DNA of 64,000 nt from NCBI GenBank assembly GCA_038373885.1, contig JAWZYV010011900.1, forward strand, positions 186,001 through 250,000. The letters run 5' to 3'. Shown here one piece after another: positions 60,195 through 64,000 of the stretch. The stretch's first letter is position 1, and each line of letters begins with the position of its first letter. The notes beneath the pieces are model-generated. The model worked only from the letters and a program-made list of their open reading frames with translations, was not told the origin of the DNA and did not search any database. The position numbers were made by a program, and so were the translations under genes. Source of the stretch: Cheiracanthium punctorium. Its lineage: Eukaryota; Arthropoda; Arachnida; Araneae; Cheiracanthiidae.

Positions 60195-60644
60195 ATTGTT
60201 AACCATCTACCCAACTTTAAAAATTATAGTCAAGAATCTCCTTCTTTTAAGTTTAATACTTGTGACTCAAATAAACGCAAAACATGTCCTTATGCTTTTT
60301 CTGATTTAATGGGCAATAGTAGACCTTACTATAAATTCTGTAAGATATATAATTGTGTTTATAAACTTCATTGTACTATTTGTAAAATGGCCTATATAGG
60401 TCAAACTCAAAATCCTCTACATTTGCGTATTAATTTACATCGTAGTAATGTAAAAAATTTCTTAAATAATGATAATTCGGCTAATGTTGAGTATGCTCAT
60501 TTTCATACCCATGGGTTTGAACATATTAACATCGAATTTCTTGCTATCCACAAACAACATAATGAACACATTCTAGAGAATCAATTAATACATGACCACA
60601 ATACATCTTATCCTTATGGACTCAACAAGATCTTTCATAATTAA
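60195..60644 (+). pseudogene. GIY-YIG endonuclease domain of the Penelope-like element
   Basis: An open stretch of about 149 codons after TAG at 60192. It has a Cys-rich lead (FNTCDSNKRKTCPYAF), then CKIYNCVYKLHCTICKMAYI, with VYK and AYIGQT as the GIY and YIG strands, LHLRINLHRS with the catalytic Arg, AHFHTHGFEHINIEF, and ENQLIHDHNTSYPYGLN with the expected Glu. The Cys/His residues around the catalytic strands suit a zinc-binding insert as in PLE endonucleases. The stop TAA falls at the domain end. Confidence 0.8.
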
Positions 60645-61194
60645 CATCACCATTACTACTCAGAAAATACAGACCCTACAACTTATGTGCCTATTTATCA
60701 TAAACTAAATTTAACTAGATACAAAAAACTTATCGCTCCAAGCGGGGTAAGTCTTCAAAACATGCCTGTACCATCCTATCAAATACTGCTATCAAGTCTA
60801 AACTTCAACAACTAAACGTTACATATAATAGTAATTTCAACTGGATACCTATCAGGACTTTTGTATTCTCTGTTAAAAAGAAGTTGATACAAAAATATCT
60901 AAAAATATTTTACACTTTGTCAGAACACTGTAGTCATTTGTTTTATGACCTTATGATTAACGAGCAAATACTCTTAAGCATGATATCGCTAAAAAACAAT
61001 TATATACAATCTTCTTTGAACACTAATTTTGTCATAAATTATACCCATCCCTCTTTTCGTAATATAAACTCTTTCTAAACATACAGAACATTTCCCGATT
61101 AAGGATCTACATATAAAACAATCTTTTAAATACCCTATACCCATGGGTAGAAAAATATTCAACTATAATTCCTTTTGTAAGAATATTTCACCGG

Positions 61195-62270
61195 ATGACT
61201 CTTAATTGTTTATGTACCAGTGATCATTACCATTCATATGTTAATTCCCATTATGGACACATAATTATAGGTGATCTTAATATAATAAAGGATTTAAAAT
61301 TAAGACAGATTATGAACAAAGGAACTAAGTATAGGCTACCTTCTAAATATAATATAACTGATATTTTAGCACAATTTACTTACGACATAGACTATTTTAC
61401 AACACACTATATATATAATACTTCATTAAAATTCAATATTCCGCTGCCTTTTTTAGTATATGGAAAATTAGTATACAGTCTTCACTGAGTAATATATTAG
61501 TTAAATCTTTTACTTCCTCTAAAAAACTTTATTTATCTGATCAGATTAAATATTTGCAACAAACTTTGTAATTACTTATGTCCATAAATCCTTTAATAAC
61601 TTTGCAATTATATGTAAAAAGTTATATCAGAGTTTGTTATCAACTTCAATTAACAACAATACTAATTTTACTCTTACAAATACTACCGAGTCTATATTTA
61701 ATAAAAATATACTAGCCTACCATAAGCTTCTCAACTTGAAACATGATAATCTTAATTACCCATACTTAGTACTAATTCCCAAATTTCATAAAACTCCTAT
61801 TAACTTAGAACTGTAACTATTGGTTGTAATACTTACAATAATATAGCTAATAAAGCATTACTAACTCCTATGCATAATTTATATATTAAGGCTAGTTGCA
61901 ACTCTATCTATTAGTAACAGCTATGATCTAAAAAAAAAAAAAAGATTTACAAAATATCTCTTCTATCTCTATATATGACTTTAAAGATCTATTTGATAAC
62001 ATACAAATAGATGATCTCTACAATACAATACTTAATCTGTTTAATAATAGCATAAATGCAAGAAACTTACCATCACAATTTTTACTTAATTATTTCAAAA
62101 ATCTACTGAAGTTTATAATATACAATAACTATATACTACACAATAATAAACTTTATAAACAGGTCTTAGGTATCCCACAATTTGGATCTACTTCCTAGTT
62201 ATTTAGCTGACCTTTATCTTTTTAATTATGAGAAACATTATAACTCCTCACTTATATTATATAGGTATAT
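61195..62270 (+). pseudogene. Penelope-like reverse transcriptase, part 1
   Basis: GHIIIGDLNIIKDLKLRQIM and NKGTKYRLPSKYNI (61,258-61,350) resemble the RT N-terminal block of PLEs. NYPYLVLIPKFHKTPI (61,757-61,804) is the LPK-H-motif. YDFKDLFDNIQIDDLY (61,974-62,021) is motif A with its Asp. VLGIPQFGSTS (62,166-62,197) is motif B. After a frameshift near 62,195, YLADLYLFNYE and SLILYRYI lead into motif C, where a MITE cuts the frame. Several stops and shifts occur, so it is inactive. Confidence 0.75.
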
Positions 62271-62744
62271 CAGGGTTTCTACAGATTTCACAGCTTTTGC
62301 TTCCCTGACATCTATCACACACTTCCCTGACTTTATCTAGCGTGCTTTCCCGAATTTCGCATTTCTATTTTTAACATTACATCCTTTAATTAATACCTTT
62401 TTATATATTTTGCCACTATTTTTACAAATAATAATAATAATAAAATTAATATATACAAGAATCTTATTTGACATCACTGGATTCAAACAAAAACCATGTT
62501 TGATAATAATTTAGGATAAAATTAAGCAGATTTCAACTGCAAAAGATATGCGCATAAAGAACAATTTCTATACTTAGGTTGAAACAGCAAATATTTTCTT
62601 GATTTTACCACAGAATTCGATTTTTCTTGCATTTCCCTGACCTTTCTCCAATTTCTGCTAATTTCCCTGACTTTTTTCCCCAAATCCCTGACTTTCACTG
62701 ACCAAAACTCATTTCCCCGACTTTCCAGGCCTGTAGAAACCCTG
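62271..62744. mobile_element. CAGGGTTTCTACAG MITE, copy B, inside the RT active-site motif
   Basis: 474 bp; CAGGGTTTCTACAG and its inverse CTGTAGAAACCCTG are perfect at 14 bases (CTGTAGAAACCCTG). TATAT flanks both ends. The text inside (TCCCTGACTTT repeats near the right end) matches copy A at 45355-46225. Confidence 0.88.
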
Positions 62745-62900
62745 TATATAGATATTATTATTATAGCTAATGATAATTATCATAACACAGATATATTGCC
62801 CATTACCTATCCTCATAATTTAGAACTAGTTAAAAATCCTCTACCAAATAGCAATATTAATTTTCTTGATTTACATATATTTAAAAACACACTAAAGTAA
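62745..62900 (+). pseudogene. Penelope-like reverse transcriptase, part 2
   Basis: Directly after the MITE the frame resumes with YIDIIIIAN (motif C, second Asp changed), then HNLELVKNPLPNSNINFLDL and a stop TAA at 62898-62900. NINFLDL is the usual post-motif-C block of PLE RTs. Confidence 0.75.
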
Positions 62901-62990
62901 TTTTCACTAAATTATTAATTCAAGAACACGTAAGTAATTATAATTTATACATTTTTTTAATTAGTTATTTTGTATGGACAAAGATGAATG

Positions 62991-63734
62991 CATACCTGCC
63001 AACCTCCCTAAGCCAAAAATAGGAAGACTGTGGTTGAAAAAACAGAAGATTTCACAAAAAATCAGAAGATAAAAATAAAATTTAAAAAATATTTTAAGAA
63101 CAGAAGACTGTTTCCCCCCAGTGTATATCACCATTTCTTATTTTTTTTATATTAGTATTGTATAGAAATAAAAACAAAATTAAATAGCAATAGAAAAGAG
63201 CCTACCTGAATTTTTTTTATATAAAATGAAAAAAGATGGAGTATTTTCACAAAAATAAAAAATAATTAAATAAATGTAAATTTGACTTTATTTTTAACCA
63301 AAGTATGTTGAAAAATAAACATTAAGATTTTTTTAATCTCATTCAAAGTAGCTTTTTTAGCTTTTACTAATAGTTCATCAGAAAAATTATTTTCAAGCTT
63401 TAGTTTTCAATACTACCAAATTTTCTAATGATGAATCACTGAGGGAAGAACGAAATGAAGTTCGGTTAACTATCCATGAAAGATTTGCTTACAAATGCTT
63501 TGACCTCACTCATACTACAGCATTGTGCAGTTAGCTGTTGAAAGGATTACCTTTACTAAATTATTTTGAAATAGAATTATTAATTTACAATTTTTTTGCA
63601 CAGTTTGTAATACAATTTAATATATCGACTAAAAATTTAAAAAAGACAGAAGATTACATCTTCTGGCAGAAGACCAGAAGATAGCTTAAAAAAACAGAAG
63701 TCTTCTGTCAAAACCAGAAGAGTTGGCAGATATG
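62991..63734. mobile_element. MITE with CATACCTGCCAAC ends, 744 bp
   Basis: Left CATACCTGCCAACCTCC, right GAGTTGGCAGATATG, inverted with few mismatches; TGAATG is directly repeated at both flanks. Inside, AGAAGA/TCTTCT motifs repeat near each end and CAGAAGATTACATCTTCTGG is a hairpin at about 63,644-63,663. Confidence 0.65.
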
Positions 63735-64000
63735 TGAATGTATTATCATTGCAATATTTGTAGTTTTGAGTTTTGAGTAATCTGGGTGGTGGGTAATGAA
63801 AAACTATTTTGAGATACCAAAATTACACATGTGATGTAATTTTTGTATCACAACTTCTAAACCTGGGTTAACAGGTAATTGTTTTAAAACAGTGGCATAA
63901 AAATTATGTTAGACTAATTTACAATTAAATGAGAGCCAAGAATAAAAAACAAGTTTCAGTGTGACATATCTGAACAAATAATGCAAGCCTTTAGTACAAA
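63735..64000. other. Window end, no feature seen
   Basis: AT-rich sequence without recognisable coding or repeat ends. Confidence 0.5.

Larger units (their letters stand above)
60195..62900 (+). mobile_element. Penelope-like retroelement with N-terminal GIY-YIG (Naiad-type order), decayed
   Basis: Starting about 350 bp after PMVK, endonuclease, RT N-terminal region, RT motifs and the RT C-terminal region follow one another on the plus strand, in several frames. Canonical Penelope elements have the GIY-YIG after the RT. Here it comes first, as described for Naiad and Chlamys elements. A MITE (62271-62744) interrupts it. Long-terminal or ribozyme parts were not identified. Confidence 0.72.

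Noticed and set aside
1..64000. CRISPR arrays, operons, bacterial promoters
   Set aside because: The spliced genes and eukaryotic transposons exclude a prokaryotic source; the only regular short repeat (15268) has no spacers.
1..64000. tRNA or rRNA genes
   Set aside because: No cloverleaf or conserved rRNA block was recognised; A/B-box-like text occurs only in the SINEs.

Overview
The window is AT-rich animal DNA with spliced genes, long introns, and many non-autonomous DNA transposons and SINEs. Gene content (a Domeless-type cytokine receptor, phosphomevalonate kinase, ribonuclease kappa) and the transposon types suggest an arthropod. A chelicerate such as a spider is my best guess; this is inference, and no ribosomal or mitochondrial marker is present to settle it.

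Region 1 (about 1-23,450, + strand) holds the 3' part of a large single-pass receptor gene. Thirteen coding exons can be placed with consensus splice sites. They encode six fibronectin type III (FN3) domains, a transmembrane helix, and a long cytoplasmic tail carrying five YSK[FV][GA] tyrosine repeats plus one related YDKF. The gene starts upstream of the window. Its introns hold foldback elements, MITEs, a SINE, a 41-bp minisatellite and a decayed unidentified coding sequence.

Region 2 (about 23,450-50,570) has no gene I can support. The first 10 kb is very AT-rich and could include a long 3' UTR. After that come an internally deleted Tc1 element, several MITEs, a non-LTR reverse transcriptase scrap, a dead zinc-finger hAT transposase, and nested elements whose target duplications can be read directly.

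Region 3 (50,575-59,845) is a divergent gene pair. RNASEK (- strand, single coding exon) and PMVK (+ strand, four coding exons, 196 aa) have start codons 583 bp apart and probably share a bidirectional promoter. The PMVK introns have absorbed a Tc1 element, a foldback element with roughly 165-bp arms, a hAT-in-hAT nest and a SINE.

Region 4 (about 60,190-62,900) is a decayed Penelope-like retroelement with a GIY-YIG endonuclease upstream of its reverse transcriptase, the permuted order reported for the Naiad/Chlamys group. A 474-bp MITE has landed inside the codons of its RT catalytic motif. Another MITE follows to about 63,734.

The three host genes have no evident functional link beyond the RNASEK/PMVK head-to-head arrangement. 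The most unusual material is the permuted Penelope element, the layered transposons with readable insertion histories, the repeated tyrosine module of the receptor tail, and several perfect hairpins that belong to no element I recognise.
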